A DNA stretch of 30,749 nucleotides from an uncultured Clostridium sp. (GTDB lineage: Bacteria > Bacillota > Clostridia > TANB77 > CAG-508), in assembly GCA_947057505.1 (NCBI GenBank), contig CAMSEM010000005.1, positions 1 to 30,749 on the forward strand, given 5' to 3'. The position numbers and the translations under genes were made by a program. The notes under the pieces were generated by a model. The model saw only the letters and a program-made list of their open reading frames with translations. It did no database searches and had not been told where the DNA came from. Below are positions 30,061 through 30,749 of this stretch, in pieces; within the stretch, counting starts at the first letter, position 1, and the number at the start of each line of letters is the position of its first letter.

Positions 30061-30749
30061 TTAATCTTCCCACTCTAACTCATAGTCTGAAATTTGTACA
30101 TAATCTCCATCTTTAATACCTAACTGCTTTAGCTTTTCATTAATACCTAATTCATTTAGTCTTCTATGGAAATAATGTAAAGATTCATTATCTTCTAAGT
30201 TAATAGTTCTCATTAATTTTTCTACTACTTGACCAGATACAATAAACATACCATTTTCTTTCGTTACACTAACGCCTTCTTGTTCTTTTAGAGTATATAC
30301 CTTTTTAACTTCTTCTATTTCTATTAAATCTTCTTTTGGTAAAGTTTTTAATACTTCAGATACTCTAGCCATTAGTTCTTTTACGCCTTGCCCTGTTGCT
30401 GCAGAAATTTGATAAATCTCTAAGTCTTTTTCTTTAGCAAGTTTTTCTAACTCTTCATATAATGTTTTATCTTGCATACTATCTATTTTATTTGCTACAA
30501 TAATTTGCTTTCTTTTACTTAATTTCTCACTATATTTTTTTAGTTCTTCATTAATAATTTCAAAGTCTTTTACAGGGTTTCTACCTTCTACACCAGACAC
30601 ATCAATTACATGTAGTAAAAGTCTTGTTCTTTCAATATGGCGCAAAAATTGAATACCAAGTCCAATTCCTTGGCTAGCTCCTTCAATGATTCCTGGAATA
30701 TCTGCCATAACAAAGCTATCACCGTATTCTCCTTTTACTACACCTAAAT
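30061..30749 (-). CDS. obg: GTPase Obg/CgtA, 3' part (start outside window)
   Basis: Obg is an essential GTPase in late 50S ribosome assembly and stress or sporulation control. The frame is open to the window edge. It begins with LGVVKGEYGDSFVMADIPGI (G3 motif DxPG), then IEGASQGIGLGIQFLRHIERT, the G4 NKID in IIVANKIDSMQ, and the G5 SAATGQGV. The visible C-terminal part includes an OCT-type domain (about the last 80 residues, ending DYVQISDYELEWED). About 228 residues are visible of an expected 420-430, so the glycine-rich Obg fold and G1 lie outside. An inverted repeat and the ileS promoter follow the stop. Confidence 0.95.
   Translation of the reverse strand, partial: LGVVKGEYGDSFVMADIPGIIEGASQGIGLGIQFLRHIERTRLLLHVIDVSGVEGRNPVKDFEIINEELKKYSEKLSKRKQIIVANKIDSMQDKTLYEELEKLAKEKDLEIYQISAATGQGVKELMARVSEVLKTLPKEDLIEIEEVKKVYTLKEQEGVSVTKENGMFIVSGQVVEKLMRTINLEDNESLHYFHRRLNELGINEKLKQLGIKDGDYVQISDYELEWED

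Noticed and set aside
1..30749. tRNA, rRNA genes or CRISPR arrays
   Set aside because: No cloverleaf with a GTTCGANNC-type arm, no rRNA segment and no repeat-spacer array was recognised by reading; a tRNAscan-type search was not possible here.

Overview
The window comes from a low-GC, endospore-forming Firmicute of clostridial type, probably an uncultured gut lineage. This rests on the strong AT bias, purine-rich AGGAGG ribosome binding sites, a germination protease (gpr), the sporulation protein YtxC, YlbF, a T-box-controlled ileS, and gene order around queA-tgt-secDF. The species cannot be named from the sequence.

Left end (1-2300): a small accessory segment. It holds the 3' part of an ORF6N/PLD-like phage-type protein, a compact RlmN-like radical SAM protein on the opposite strand, and a small acidic orphan gene with its own strong promoter and terminator. 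Next (2300-8200) come a TraX-family membrane protein convergent with gpr, an M19 dipeptidase broken by one inserted base, a LiaF-like/DUF4097 envelope pair translationally coupled by an ATGA overlap, a membrane zinc peptidase, a 130-bp inverted-repeat element resembling a MITE, and a ylbF-family gene.

Middle (8250-15700): an alpha-glucan locus made of a GT4 glycogen-synthase-like transferase on the minus strand, with a DUF4912 gene and a GH57/DUF1957 branching enzyme on the plus strand. It is interrupted by a prepilin-like/SUMF1-like surface gene carrying two compensating frameshifts. A REP-like palindrome lies just upstream of the branching enzyme. A small membrane protein and a GtrB-type glycosyltransferase follow.

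Right half (15870-30749), all on the minus strand: obg (partial), a T-box leader and ileS, a membrane-anchored HExxH protein with a predicted beta-rich ectodomain, queA (one-base frameshift), tgt, a WG-repeat surface protein, a TIGR04086 membrane protein, a small Cys-containing orphan, an HD-domain protein, secD, a shortened secF, a rhodanese and ytxC. queA and tgt act in consecutive steps of queuosine tRNA modification. SecD appears to have Asn in place of the TM4 proton-path Asp, and SecF ends after about four membrane segments; this degenerate SecDF is the most interesting functional observation.

Four single-base indels break three genes. Two are an extra C before GGA on the coding strand, one is in a 7-base homopolymer, and one is a deletion, so sequencing error has to be weighed against real pseudogenisation.
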